DNA of 64,000 nt from Leptodontidium sp. MPI-SDFR-AT-0119 (GCA_020726505.1 JAHLEZ010000018.1:372001-436000); one strand, 5' to 3'. Numbered from the stretch's first letter, positions 23,526-34,969 are shown. Translations and numbers: made by a program. Notes: a model not told the origin generated them from the letters alone.

Positions 23526-25630
23526 TGAATACCGCTCTGCCCACACAGCATGAGCCCCGAAACGAATAGACTAGAATGCGCGCGGGCATTTCCCCCAATC
23601 ACCTGCAAGGCGAATGGATTACGATCTCAATGAGGGTACATGGACTTGGGCTGCAGTTGGGCTTTGGCGCAGGAGGTAATAACCATATCAGCGATCGACT
23701 CATGCAGGAAAGGTATTTTACGGCTGACAAGCGAGTGAGAGTTAGAGTGCGCTATCACTCGCATGCCTGCGCGGCATGGCATAGCATAGCATAGCATTGC
23801 GATACATGCAAAAATGCATTGGAGCTGGAGTTCAGCCCTGTTTTCTCTCAATGGCTATGTCCCGGCCGTGTTCTTACAATGTACTTCTCTGCATCCCTTT
23901 GATTACTTGGATTGGAATACGAGCTTCCCAGATGGTGTAGGCCACGTTCAGCTGTGAATTGGTTGTAATGATGTAAGTATTTGCCAGTCGTCCATCTTGA
24001 TCTTGATTTCGCCTTGCGAGTCTCGCCTTGTAAAATTCAGGGACGTGCTTGGAACTTGAGTTCTCTCAGGATTATTAGTATAAGAGGAGTAGTGAGTGAT
24101 GAGGTCGAGAGAAAGGCTTTGTAGTTGAGGAATTGGGAAACAAGGTGTGTTTGTAGTGTTTGTACAAGGTGGAAGGGCGTTATACTCGGGAGGCAAATGT
24201 GTCGTATTGGGATGGAGGGGAAGGGGGGCATTAGGATGTTTAACTTTTTAAAGGGGAGGGGAAGAACAGAGAATTGAAGATTAATAACGTTTTCTTTAAT
24301 AAACGAGGACGAGGCTATATATGCGGATTTAGTACTTACGAGCTGCCGGACTTTCTGTAATGATCACTAGCACGCTGAAGTGACTTTAGCACAATAGAAT
24401 AGCTTGAGAAACACTGAATAATAGCTGGTGATGCTGTATGATACAGAAGCTAATTGCTAAGGAGGGAAGATTACCTCTTCCCCACTTTGCACGCATATAT
24501 ACAGGGTGTAAGCACTAGGGCACGTGCCATTACACTTTCCTTCTAATCTATTTCTCTTTATCTTTATCCTCCAAATAGCATTTTCCTAGCACCTCTACCG
24601 TGAGATATCAGAATCCAGCTCATGAATCGAATCCGAGTTGAGCCTACGCAAGGAGAGGTTCAGAATATTTCTTAATCTAAGGGAAATTGAGAAATGCATT
24701 TTCCGGGTACTTTACAGTTTCGGAAACCCCATGGGCCGTCAAAGTTGACATCCATCGGAAGGCGGACTTTGTATTGCCCAGAATCCTTTCATTTTCTTTT
24801 CTATGTCTGTTTATTCCGGCGGATTCCTGTTTCATGCACTCTTTACTAATGAGTTTGCACCTATTATTGGAATAAAAAATATGAGTGCTGTTGCTGCTCC
24901 CGTTCCTTTAGCCACAACCTTCCCCGTTACACGAGCAGTTCTCCCCTGTTGGCATGCACCATGGAAAGCTACTATTTAATCTGCGATAAGCCTGCTCCTG
25001 CTTAATATTTATTTGCATCGTTTCTTGTATTCATGTCACTGAAGTTAGCTGCTGATAACGAGCATGCTCTGCTTCCCACTACTTTGCGTATTGCCATGTT
25101 ATTCTACCGCGAAATACACATTCATCAACGAGTCTTCATAATATCTACGTTAATCAGGCTGTCGTTGTGTAGCTGAATGCTGAAAGCTAAAGGCTGAAGC
25201 AATATTGCGCCATGATGTGAAAGGTGTAGGTGCTATTAAGGCTCTACTTCTGCATCGGGGTATCCGTGGCCAAGTTATGGCTAAAGTGTATGAAGAGCTA
25301 AGAGGCTACGACAGTTCATTGGCTCGATTGTACAAATTGCTTGCTTTTTTAAGGTGCCCCTTTGTCAGGGGAATGGAGCCTTACTGTGAAAGGCAATTTT
25401 ATGTGAATCGGATCGTCGGTGGCTTATGCAACGATAAGGCTGGCGGCAGGTCAAGGCTGCTCAATGGACAGCTTCTGAAGACGCACTTTCCACAGGTGAC
25501 GTTTCTGAGACCGAGTTTGGGTCTTTTGAATGTGGCTATCTGCCGAACTGCCTTGTGCGTACACTTCCATTTCAAATACATCATCCAGAGTCGATAAATA
25601 TCAATCTGCGTCAATTCGTGAAGCGACACT
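23526..25630. other. Long gene-poor intergenic region
   Basis: About 2.1 kb without a supported gene. A GCATA/CATAG short tandem repeat lies near 23778-23797. From about 24240 to 25200 the sequence is AT-rich with no protein-like frame. The plus-strand frame at 25205-25597 lacks recognisable features. No inverted or direct terminal repeats of a transposon were found by eye. Confidence 0.4.
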
Positions 25631-27997
25631 ATGAAGCACTCCCTAGTAGATGACGATGTTCCGGAAATTCGTGCGGAACATGTTCGGCCAGTCAAGAAGA
25701 AGCGCAAATTCCAAGATGGTACTCCCGTGTCGAATCCGAGGGAGGCGCTTCAGAGGGTGATAAAGAAAATTGCTGGGCGGTACCAGTTCCAGTCTCTCGG
25801 AGCTGATGAGGACATTCGTGTTTTGATTCTCCAGCCTGGATTTCGTGCTGATGCGACCCAAGGAAGGCAAAAAGCTGATCCAGTGATATGCACATTGGTC
25901 CCAAGCGCCTTACTGTCGACCCAAGCTGCACCCGGGATAAGAACCCTCAGACATGAAGCTCTATCCTACTACTGGGGACAGGATGAGGATAATGTCCCCA
26001 TCACTATCATGGTTTACAAGCCCACCAGTGCTCAACCTTCGATGTCCAATATCACACAGAAGACATTCTGGATTCGACCAAATCTACACGCAGCGCTCGT
26101 TGAATTGCGCTCTACGAAAAAGCCGGTGAATTTATGGGTCGATGCTCTGTGCATTAACCAGAAAGACGATGTGGAAAAAGCGGCCCAGGTCTCTAGGATG
26201 AACGAGATATACAGCGAAGCATCCAACATTTGCATTTGGCTTCGCGTCGGCGAGATGGACCCAGAGACAAGCGAAGTGAACCCCGAAGGCACAAAGCAGA
26301 CGTTCGAATTCATTTGTGACATGTTGAGCCTCAAGCGTCTCGACCGATTGATAGTCGACCCGACCGTTGCTGGACGATGGCTTGCATTTGTTGAGCTGAT
26401 GAGAAATAAATGGTTTTCTCGCCGTTGGGTAGTTCAGGAGCTCGCTCTTGCAAAACAAGCTACTGTCCACTATGGTCAGCAAGTCTTGCAATGGTCAGAT
26501 TTCGCAGACGCCGTGGCACTGTTCGTTACGAAACACGACCAAATCAACAGACTCCTCAAAAGCCACAATCCTACTGATCCGGACCCCATCGGCGATATGA
26601 GAGCGTTGGGTGCTAATACGCTTGCTGAGGCGACGAACAATCTTTTTCGAAAGTCAAAGGACGGCGGCATACAAGAAAGACTGTTGAGCTTAGAGACTCT
26701 TGTTTCGACACTCTTGGCTTTCGAAGCAACCAATCCTCTCGATACAGTATACGCTGTGCTCTCAATCGCCAACGACACTCCCTACTCCAACGCCAAGACT
26801 GCTGCGAAGACAGTAACTTCCCCAACCTCTGGACAGGTGGCACAGCTGGGAGATCCTCGCATTGTACCCAACTATGACAAAAGTCTTGCAGAGTTGTGTT
26901 CTGATTTTATCGACTACTGTGTCGAGAAGTCGGAATCCCTAGACATCATCTGTCGGCACTGGGCTCCGATCCCCAAAGACCAGAAACAGCCTTTGTTGAC
27001 TCTCCATGCCGAATTGATAATGCCAACCTGGGTTTCTTCGATCGCCGGGTCTGCTTTCGGGGCGCCAGAAGCGGCCCTTCAAGGAAGGTCAAATGGAGAT
27101 AGTCTCGTCGGGATACCCAGTCGACAACATCGGAAAAATTACAACGCGTCTGGCAATCTGAAGCCATATATCAATATTGAAAGACAAGTGAGGAGCATGC
27201 TTGTTTCACCAGACACAGGGAAGAATGAAACCTTTGAATTGTTAAGCCACGGTACTGGAGATGCAGAGACCGACAGTCAAGGCTCGGCAATGGCAAACGA
27301 GGGTAAATCAGAACTCAGTACTGCGGCAGCGAATACTCCCAACCAAATACCCAGTGTATCAAAAATTGCGAAATGCCCCACCGCTGTTTTGTTCGCAAAG
27401 GGGTTGTGTTTGGATACAATCGGGAAGCTATCTCCTCGGGCAGCGCAGGGCATGATTTTACAAGAGGTTTTGGAAATGGGCGGTTGGAACGACGACGATG
27501 ATGACTTGAAGAAGGTTCCCGACAGACTATGGCGAACTCTTGTTGCGGACAGAGGCCCCAACGACACGAATGCCCCTAGCTGGTATCATCGCGCATGTCT
27601 AGAATGTTTGGCACAAGTCACCCAGAACGGTGACCTCAGCACAGGTGCCTTGATAGAAAATACCAGCACAGCTTCAACCATGGTCACATTCCTTAAACGT
27701 GTACAGCAAGTGGTTTGGAATCGGAAATTCCTGCTTTCGAAGGGCACCAAAGAAGACGACGAGGAGAAGCTTTTTGGGCTTGCACCTACCAATGCACAGG
27801 AAGGCGATTTGATATGCATATTGTTTGGATGCAGCGTACCAGTAATCCTCAGAGAAATGAGGTCGGAGGACGATTGCTATTATTATTTCATTGGGGAGTC
27901 GTACATACATGAGATGATGGACGGGGAGGCCCTGACCCTGGGGAAGAGCCCCCCAGAATTTCCCTATCACGGCTATCAAGAGTTCAAGATTCGTTGA
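25631..27997 (+). CDS. HET-domain (heterokaryon incompatibility) protein
   Basis: A single exon of 788 residues. The HET domain (roughly 105-270) shows its three signature blocks: HEALSYYWGQDED, then VNLWVDALCINQKDD, then AAQVSRMNEIYSEASNICIW followed by WFSRRWVVQELALAK. The N-terminus has a basic cluster VKKKRKF at about 21-27 that could act as a nuclear signal. The C-terminal half is long and family-specific, ending in GDLICILFGCSVPVILRE, the usual HET C-terminal strand. HET domains trigger cell death when incompatible strains fuse, and are TIR-like in fold. The gene is convergent with the minus-strand gene at 28215. The allelic or effector partner cannot be told from sequence. Confidence 0.92.
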   Translation: MKHSLVDDDVPEIRAEHVRPVKKKRKFQDGTPVSNPREALQRVIKKIAGRYQFQSLGADEDIRVLILQPGFRADATQGRQKADPVICTLVPSALLSTQAAPGIRTLRHEALSYYWGQDEDNVPITIMVYKPTSAQPSMSNITQKTFWIRPNLHAALVELRSTKKPVNLWVDALCINQKDDVEKAAQVSRMNEIYSEASNICIWLRVGEMDPETSEVNPEGTKQTFEFICDMLSLKRLDRLIVDPTVAGRWLAFVELMRNKWFSRRWVVQELALAKQATVHYGQQVLQWSDFADAVALFVTKHDQINRLLKSHNPTDPDPIGDMRALGANTLAEATNNLFRKSKDGGIQERLLSLETLVSTLLAFEATNPLDTVYAVLSIANDTPYSNAKTAAKTVTSPTSGQVAQLGDPRIVPNYDKSLAELCSDFIDYCVEKSESLDIICRHWAPIPKDQKQPLLTLHAELIMPTWVSSIAGSAFGAPEAALQGRSNGDSLVGIPSRQHRKNYNASGNLKPYINIERQVRSMLVSPDTGKNETFELLSHGTGDAETDSQGSAMANEGKSELSTAAANTPNQIPSVSKIAKCPTAVLFAKGLCLDTIGKLSPRAAQGMILQEVLEMGGWNDDDDDLKKVPDRLWRTLVADRGPNDTNAPSWYHRACLECLAQVTQNGDLSTGALIENTSTASTMVTFLKRVQQVVWNRKFLLSKGTKEDDEEKLFGLAPTNAQEGDLICILFGCSVPVILREMRSEDDCYYYFIGESYIHEMMDGEALTLGKSPPEFPYHGYQEFKIR

Positions 27998-28214
27998 AAA
28001 AGGGACTGGTGGGGACCTTTTCAGAACGTGCGCTTCGATGCCAGACTTTTACGGGCGAGCTACCGTAATTTCTACGCTTGAATTATCAGTATCCCCTTTG
28101 TTCCATGCCTAGATGGCATATGTCTTTAAATGTATGCTAGCATTAAAACAACATTTATCCTACATTCAACAAATACTTGCTTCACACCACTCATGTCATC
28201 AAGCACCCATATAA

Positions 28215-28862
28215 TCACATACTCAGTCTCTTCTCCAACCCCTCGAATATCACTTCAATCTCTCTACACCTCTCATTCACCACTTCCCAGACCTTTCCGT
28301 CTGACACCTCGCGCTGGATCGAGTCTCTCACTCTCTCCAATTTCTCGACATCGACCAGAATAAGCTGCAGCCGACTCTCGAATACTTCTGGCGTACATGC
28401 CCCCGCAAAAAACACACTCAACTGAGCATTCAACTCAACCTGCCACCGCTCGATCAAAGTCGGCGAGGTGAGGTAAGCTGATTTGTCAAGGGGTATGGAG
28501 GAAGCGCCGGTGATTGATACATCCAGTGCTTCGAGAGCAGCTAGGACACCAACCATAGCATCAGAATTTCTCTGATCTAGATGTGACATGCTCGAAAGGG
28601 TAGATTTAGACCGAAGTTTTGACTGGTTTTGACGATTGTGCGTGGGTTTCGGGGATGAGTTTTGTAGACCAGTGTGTAAGTGATCAGTGGTCTGGCGAGC
28701 GGCTTTTGAAGCAGCGGACCTGGAAATCGACGAAGTGATGACAGCCATCATGTGTGATTTCGCTGGGGATGGATACGGGCCACTTGGGTCGTTGATGACG
28801 GTGTTTCTTTGTCTCACTCTTGGTTTAGGGTGTTTTGTTTTCGACTGAGGAATTTTGAACAA
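28215..28862 (-). CDS. Unknown 215-residue protein
   Basis: A single open frame with protein-like composition. The N-terminal 80 residues are basic and serine-rich (KTKHPKPRVRQRNTV, then SRSAASKAARQTTDHL), probably disordered. The C-terminal half looks helical: AMVGVLAALEALDVSITGASS, then LIERWQVELNAQLSVFF, then ILVDVEKLERVRDSIQREV and EVVNERCREIEVIFEGLEK, with leucines and isoleucines spaced as in amphipathic helices or a coiled coil. No family recognised and no membrane segment. The first ATG at 28862 is taken as the start; an internal MM pair near residue 38 is an alternative. It ends 217 bp from the convergent HET gene. Confidence 0.55.
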   Translation of the reverse strand: MFKIPQSKTKHPKPRVRQRNTVINDPSGPYPSPAKSHMMAVITSSISRSAASKAARQTTDHLHTGLQNSSPKPTHNRQNQSKLRSKSTLSSMSHLDQRNSDAMVGVLAALEALDVSITGASSIPLDKSAYLTSPTLIERWQVELNAQLSVFFAGACTPEVFESRLQLILVDVEKLERVRDSIQREVSDGKVWEVVNERCREIEVIFEGLEKRLSM

Positions 28863-29531
28863 AGAATCGGTGTGGAATATGGAAGGAGATTAAGTAGTTG
28901 TTCTGTAGCCGCATATCTGAAAGCTTCCCTCACCGAAAATCTATTTGATAGTACAGTACAGCCTCGACGACCAAGGCAGGGCAAAGAGGAATGTGGATTC
29001 AAGTGAAATGGAGGACAACACATGGCAGTAGGATGAATGAGTCTGCTTCTAAAAAGCTGTGCTCTGTAACCTGTGCAATTGATACCTAGGTAGATTTAAT
29101 TGGTCGTGGTTGAACAAGAGTTACACCTGAGGGTGTGTTCTTTTTGGGTCTCAGCCTCTCGTTTGCTTCGGTGAGGGGTGAAGGGAGGGTGGGCGTATCG
29201 TCAAGGCGGGGTTGTCACTCAGCTTTGTCTTTCTTGGGGATCACATATTCGATATTTCTCTTGATTGGTCTGAGAGAATAAATGACAAGAGATTTCGAGT
29301 TTCGGTGACTGTGTTGAACTGGATTTTTTGTTTTCCCAAGGCTGTTGCGTGAGGCTTCGTAGGTGTCTGGTGTGATGTGTTTTCGGGTGGATCTTCGCTT
29401 AGCCGTACGCCAAAAATTGCCCTAGCGATACGGGGCCGCCACTTTTCCTTCGGCTAAACTTTTTTGATTCTGTTAATTCATTGAATAAGAATTTTCAGCA
29501 TCGTCTGCTTCAGGTTAGATTCTCAATTGAA
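28863..29531. other. Intergenic between the unknown gene and tRNA-Trp
   Basis: Nothing protein-coding seen. It contains the likely promoter of the minus-strand gene and the 5' flank of the tRNA gene. Confidence 0.4.
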
Positions 29532-29603
29532 GGACCGCTGGCGCAACGGCAGCGCGTTCGATTCCAGATCGAAAGGTTATCCGTTCAAATCGGGTGTGGT
29601 TCA
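29532..29603 (+). tRNA. tRNA-Trp (anticodon CCA), no intron
   Basis: A full cloverleaf can be drawn over 72 nt. The acceptor stem GGACCGC pairs with GTGGTTC (7 pairs, three of them G-U), with discriminator A. The D stem GCGC/GCGC encloses AACGGCA. The anticodon stem TTCGA/TCGAA encloses the loop TTCCAGA, giving CCA. The T stem ATCCG/CGGGT encloses TTCAAAT. The A-box and B-box (GTTCAAATCG) promoter elements are present. There is no intron between anticodon positions 37 and 38. Confidence 0.9.
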
Positions 29604-29627
29604 ATACCTCCAAGATTGAGATATTTG

Positions 29628-29632
29628 TTTTT
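29628..29632 (+). terminator. Probable RNA polymerase III terminator of tRNA-Trp
   Basis: A run of five T residues lies 25 nt past the mature tRNA end. A longer run of nine T residues at 29671-29679 would act as a backup. Confidence 0.6.
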
Positions 29633-30498
29633 GCCGCCTCCTCGATTGAGTCTACAAAGGGCCTACAAAATTTTTTTTTAGCCCGAGGACCTACTAATAC
29701 AAGGCGAGATACTTCTTTGCTTGATTTCTTGGTATATTGGAGTTTTATAGTTAGATGTTTTTTCATCTTATGGTGCTTAACGTAAAGTTCTTCCTCCGTA
29801 CACGACTGGATGCAAGAACACCGATATCGGGCATGATGTAATTGCTGTGCTCCATAGCTAGGATTATACTTCCATTAAACTTGATCTCCATACAGCAGCA
29901 TGATGTTTGCGAGACACCTATTTCTAGTTCATTTATTCATTTGACTCTAAAATATAATTTCCAGGGACTTCTTTCCGTAGTGAGGATGGATTCAACGTTT
30001 AATATGTTACTGATTGTCAATCTTACTGAGGCACTTCCTATAGGCCCCATCAATTCTTATAGCCACACTGTCTTTATTTATATCTATTCTTCTACTACCA
30101 GTACTGCTAATAGTTAAAATATAGGGTGATATAAAGACATCTCAATCGCAGGAGACTTTCTCTCAATCTCCAGCCGCAGACGTTGCTGAAAAGTGATCAT
30201 TTTTCTTATCGTCGACTGGCAAAAGAGCAGGTGCCAAATCTAGAGAGCTTCATACTATTTTCATGTTTGATCGAGCTATCTTCTGAGGTTTCCTTGAATC
30301 CGAAAACCAGAATTTCCCCCTTTTTTCCCCTCCTTTTTTTGGACTCCAGTGCCCCTTCTCATCGATGTGCCAGTTGGCTAGATTGCGAGATGTACTGATA
30401 GCTCTATAAGTGTGAAGTACGTTGAATTGACTGACATTAGAACCCTATATCGCGCCAACTGCCTGTTTACATAAATTCAAGCTTGACCTACTAGCACC
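29633..30498. other. AT-rich intergenic region
   Basis: No gene seen. Composition is clearly richer in A and T than the flanks, with several short T runs. It ends at the stop codon of the HAD gene. Confidence 0.4.
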
Positions 30499-31290
30499 TC
30501 ACAACTTCCCAAACCCTTTCTCCACCTCTGCTGCAAACTCTCCCAATGTCGTAAACACAGCCGCAAGTTGCACCTGATCCTTAAGATCCTCCAACCTCCC
30601 ACCCATCGCAGCATCATCTCCGCCCCTTTTAATCCACACGCTCGGTCTCAACCCAAACTTCTTCGCTGGGATGTGATCATGGTACAAACTCTGCGCAACC
30701 TTCAGAACTTCTTCTTTCTTCGCACCAAAACTCTTCCCAGCATTATCAACCATGTAATGGAAATTCTTCAGATCAGGTTTGTAGGACCCGATATCCTCAG
30801 CAGTGTAAATGGCATCAAATTTCACCCCTGAAAGTGGTCCAGCAAGCGTTCTGGAGAAAGACTCTTTATCAACGTTGGACAAGACAACAAGCTTGTAATG
30901 CTGCCCGAGGACTTGCATCGCCGCAACAGTATCGGGAAAAGCCGGCCACCTCCCTATCGAGGAGCCGAACTCCTTGATCTCAACTTCTGAAGCGGGAAGA
31001 GATAGCTGCTCGGCGAGTCGCTTGTAGATGGCTTCCAAGACTTTTGGATATGGAAGAGCGGGATGCTCGATTTGGATCTGTGCTTCGAGTTTGGTGTATG
31101 AAGTCAGGACATCGAGAACGGCGGATTTGTTTGGTACTGGCGAGTTTTGAGAGGGGTGGCGGGGATCTGATTCGGGTAGCTTGGAGAGGAGTGGAAGAAG
31201 ACCCTCGTAGAGACCTCGTTCCCAATCGATCAGAGTTCCGTAGATGTCAAAACTGAGAACTTTGTATTCCGTAGGGTTGAAAGCAGCCAT
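30499..31290 (-). CDS. HAD-superfamily hydrolase, haloacid dehalogenase type II-like
   Basis: A single exon of 263 residues. Motif I is LSFDIYGTLIDWE near residue 12, with the nucleophile Asp in DIYGT. Motif II is VVLSNVDKESF, motif III the Lys of GSYKPDLKNF, and motif IV lies around QSLYHDHIPAKKFGL. The order matches type II 2-haloacid dehalogenases, which hydrolyse small 2-haloacids or act as phosphatases. No signal peptide is present. I chose the ATG giving MAAFNPTEYKVLSFD; an upstream ATG at 31332 would add 14 residues without conserved content. Substrate is not predictable: many fungal members of this group have no haloacid activity. Confidence 0.9.
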   Translation of the reverse strand: MAAFNPTEYKVLSFDIYGTLIDWERGLYEGLLPLLSKLPESDPRHPSQNSPVPNKSAVLDVLTSYTKLEAQIQIEHPALPYPKVLEAIYKRLAEQLSLPASEVEIKEFGSSIGRWPAFPDTVAAMQVLGQHYKLVVLSNVDKESFSRTLAGPLSGVKFDAIYTAEDIGSYKPDLKNFHYMVDNAGKSFGAKKEEVLKVAQSLYHDHIPAKKFGLRPSVWIKRGGDDAAMGGRLEDLKDQVQLAAVFTTLGEFAAEVEKGFGKL

Positions 31291-32287
31291 TGTGAAAGAA
31301 GCAGATAATGTATGTTTGAAACGACTTTCCACGTTTTTGAGATATTTGGGGATATTTGTTTGTTCAAGCCTTGCGGTCTTATAGGACCTGTAGAAGCCTT
31401 TTGACGTCCGAAAGGCGTGAGGTGGGGGTGATCACGTGAAATTCAGAAATTTAACAGGCCAAGCTGCTGATGACGACGATAGACTTGGCTTCCAGATTCG
31501 TCTCGCCGGCACAATTCCATGTCATGTTGATAGAAGGCGTCCGCCCTTCGAAGTTGTTGTGTAGATCGTGGTGTTGCGATTTTGAACTTGACTTCCCACC
31601 GAGAGCTTATTGCCCGAGCCTGACCGAAGCCAGTTCAAGAAGTCCAAGGAATTACGTAGAATATTTGCGGAGCGCATACCGAGTGCATTGTTAGTACATT
31701 TATTTAGCGGTGAGTACTATCGGTGGGGTCTAGTTAAGAATTTCATAGAAGTTGTGGTAGGACACAAGTGTTTTGATATTGACGCTGAAGGATTAATGGC
31801 TTCAGCCCCTTGGTCAAACCACTAGCTCGCTAAATTCAGGGGCAAGCCGAATATATCAAAACAATGCGTGAAAATGTGGTACTACGCGACTTTCAGCCCA
31901 TTTGAGCTGTACTGAACACCCCCCAAAAATAAATTGGGCCCCATATACAAGCTGTCTAAGGCGCCATTAGATTGAAATGGTTCGGGAACGATCTAGATCG
32001 CAGCATCACAAGAAGGTGGTTCACGGACCTTAGATGGGGTTGAGATTTTAGTCATAGTCTGGTCACGCTGGTTTCACCCGAGTATGTGGTGCAAAACGAG
32101 TTTAACGCAGTTATTTCATCAATTCTTGAGAATCGGTGATGGATACGAGCACGCAGTTTCTCCAGCAAATCCCCCCCCTCCCAACAAGTCACAAGTACTG
32201 TCCCAAACACACTCCACAAGGCTGCATTGGGCAAAAGCTGCTCAATGGTTGAGAATTGTCTTCATAACTTTCAAGATCTTCGTGGAA
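31291..32287. other. Intergenic, no supported gene
   Basis: It includes the promoter of the HAD gene. A plus-strand frame over 31610-31825 has protein-like composition but no ATG and no partner exons, so I left it out. Confidence 0.35.
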
Positions 32288-32722
32288 TTATGCGTTGGTA
32301 ACATCCTTGAACCCTTCATTCATATCGTCAAGGAAGGGACCATCAACAACGGCGGCTCGGTCATTGGCGAAAGCCAGGAGCTGTCGAATACTCTCAAGGT
32401 ACTCCAGGAAGTACATCGCCTTGAAGTAGTTCATGATAAATGGTCTCCTAGCCTCAATCCAGAGTAGACGTCCAATCCACTTGCTTTTATTGAATGGGTT
32501 TTGCAACGTGGCGGGCCCATACATCCAGTGGGTCTTGGTAATAGCCAGAATAGCTATGGTTGGAATACTCAGGTACAACAGACTTCTCGATCTCGTGCTG
32601 AGTGTAACTGCCAGCTCATTGTGCGCTCCTACTTCATGTTGACGGAAAGAAATTCGACTTACGTCTGGCTCTAATTGAAGCACGGACTCGTTCGCCTCAG
32701 CAGTGCCGAATTGGCAAACCAT
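32288..32722 (-). CDS. Small unknown protein, gene model uncertain
   Basis: ATG at 32722 has a good context (AAAAATGG). Unspliced, it encodes 144 residues with one hydrophobic segment, LLYLSIPTIAILAI, and a charged C-terminus ending DDMNEGFKDVTNA. However, a strong donor GTAAGT follows LQLEPD about 20 codons in. Splicing to an acceptor at ...TTACACTCAG gives a second exon reading HEIEKSVVPEYSNHSYSGYY and stops after about 57 residues. The two models give quite different proteins and I cannot choose between them. Neither has a family I recognise. Confidence 0.35.
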   Translation of the reverse strand: MVCQFGTAEANESVLQLEPDVSRISFRQHEVGAHNELAVTLSTRSRSLLYLSIPTIAILAITKTHWMYGPATLQNPFNKSKWIGRLLWIEARRPFIMNYFKAMYFLEYLESIRQLLAFANDRAAVVDGPFLDDMNEGFKDVTNA

Positions 32723-33126
32723 TTTTCTTTTTTGAAGATAATGTTGGTATTTCGGAGGAGCGCCTGAGATATTGATGGGCTACTGGGTGTTGTGTCGAGT
32801 GTTGCTGTGTAGAGTTGTGTTGGTGTTGAGGTTGATGTCCTTGTGTGAGATTAGATGTAGTTGTGATGCCAATTGGAATATCCAGAGGGGGAAGATGGGA
32901 GAGTACAAATATTACTTAAGAAGATGCGTTTGTTGAGTGTTCATTCATTGAAGCAGAGACCCTTCTTGGTGAATGAAAGAATAATGTGTATTTCCCCTGA
33001 AGCTAGGCTATCTTGAACTAACCGTCCTGTAAAGCGCCAGAAGAAGCTACATGTCAGGGAAGCGAGCGTATTCAGTAGGACAATTACATTACGAGCGATG
33101 ATGAAATTCACCTACTCCTGTCGTCC

Positions 33127-33600
33127 TTAGGTCTTCTGGGAATCTTGGATAATACATAATGCGTCGACTCAAAGATATTGAATGCCGAGTCCTCGACTAC
33201 TTGAGATTGCACCTTTCGCTGTCTGAGGAATCTTTCCCCACGGTATGCCGGCTTTCAAGCTCTCCACATTCTCAAGTGTCGTGATAAAGTTCTTATCTCC
33301 CCAGAAGCAGCTCAGAGACACATATCGAACTTCCCCACACGGGTTGTTGCTCTTGAGGGGCTCCTCCTGGAACTTGGTCATGTGAGGGGTGGGTTTGAGG
33401 CTCAGAATTTTCTTCGGCGGCGACTGCTCGTATCGGAATGTAAAGAAATGGGTCTTTACTTCCATCTGAAGGGCCAACATCAATCACTCGAGTGGGCAGT
33501 CCTGTTCTAAGCCTGCCTTCTCTGCAGTCCTCGTGGGTCTGGAGGCAGTTGCGCATCCATCGTTCCGCTTGTTGCAAAGTATTGCCTCGCCACACGGGAT
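33127..33600 (-). pseudogene. Relic of a HET-domain gene
   Basis: The sequence keeps the order of a HET domain. First comes WMRNCLQTHEDCREGRL followed by LPTRVIDVG, the usual lead-in. In a second frame comes VRYVSLSCFWGDKNF, then LKAGIPWGKIPQTAKGA and RGLGIQYL. The next codon is TGA (33169-33171) where HET proteins have Trp, and the same frame continues VDALCIIQDSQKT before TAA at 33127-33129. So there is at least one frameshift and one W-to-stop change, and the C-terminal half is missing. No function is expected. Confidence 0.82.
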
Positions 33601-34969
33601 CTATAGTTAGTTCAGCTTGGCAAGACAGTTCGCAAAGTGCATCCTATGGCCTGTTGTCAGAAATTCATAAGAATTCTGGTTTCGTGCCCGCTTGATTTCA
33701 ACGGTGACGCAAGCGAAGAAATTTCGCATCAGCTGTTAGAGGCGAGCATAATACGACCCAGTAGTCACGAGAGTTGATAACTTGCAGTACCTTCTATCTC
33801 CCCGACAGTAAATGAGATATAAATAATATTTTCCATTATTACTATGGATTAGGTTTTGATGTCCGGGAAATCTCGAAATTAATGGTTTCCAATGTCACAT
33901 GACAATGTATTTTCAAAAAAGCAGTGTTTGTTAATTGTCGATTTCTCCAATCGTACCGCAGTAGGAAGAGTTGATTCATAGGGTGTGGGTGTCTAATCTT
34001 CGGCGTCGAGGAAACTGTGAGCAAAATCGCAACATCTACATCACGTGAAATTTGAAGCCTACAAATATCGAAGAAGAGTGATGTGAACCTACCAGTCTAC
34101 ATAGGGCACATTCATCAATTATTCAATCCGTAGGTCGCGTCAGTCGCCGTCGGTCGTACGGTCTTGTTCGCCCCTGGTTCATCCTGCCCGAGAAGTCACA
34201 CCGTGGCGCACACGGAGTGGCAACTTGTACATGAATCGTGGCGATGAGGGGAAGGAACCTCGAACATTTAATGTAATTTATCCTTCCTGCGCAACCCGCC
34301 CCCGATTCATGATCATGATGTATTATCTTTTTAGTAAACGTTGCATAGCTTCAAGATTCATGGGCCCATTGCTTCCTTGCGTTCGTTTCGCGGTTCCTCT
34401 GGTCCGAGACTGTCACTTTATCCACATCTTCTGGAAGCGCCGCCAAGATACTCTTGATTCAAAAGCTTGATCTGTTTGATGCACTCGGCATGATGCAGAT
34501 GCCAGGATGTCACGACAGGGGGCACTTAAACGAGACCTCTCCGGGGTAACCCCATCAGCCATTTCGTTGACATGGACATCACACCTTCCTTTCTTATCGT
34601 CCGGCAACAGGCTTCTCCTTTCTCAATATACTCGCACACTACCTGACTACTTGGTTTGCGACCCCGGTACATAACGCCCCCAGATACTGCGACGTGGCTC
34701 ACCGACGAATGATGGCTGGTGCTGTACGCCCACTTGCACATCGTCTTGACGTGGATGGGAAGGGCTTGGTGTTCACTGGTCCAGAGCTTGGCTTCTTATC
34801 GGATTCATAGAGAATGAGTGCTGGGATGGCAGTTAGCCCCAAAGTATTATCCTGAGAAGCGTCGGCAGCAGCATTCATAAGGAGAGGAGGAGCTGCTGTC
34901 CCTTCGTTGCTCTCCGAGTCAGTCGTATCTAAGCTGTCTCTTACGATATTTACTTCAGCAAAGTTCACG
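33601..34969. other. Intergenic region upstream of the amino-acid permease
   Basis: No gene seen. It contains the 5' end of the HET relic region and the promoter of the permease. Frames on both strands between 34225 and 34989 are chance-like. Confidence 0.4.

Noticed and set aside
23526..25630. Possible transposon in the AT-rich gap
   Set aside because: No terminal repeats, no transposase-like frame and no target-site duplication seen.
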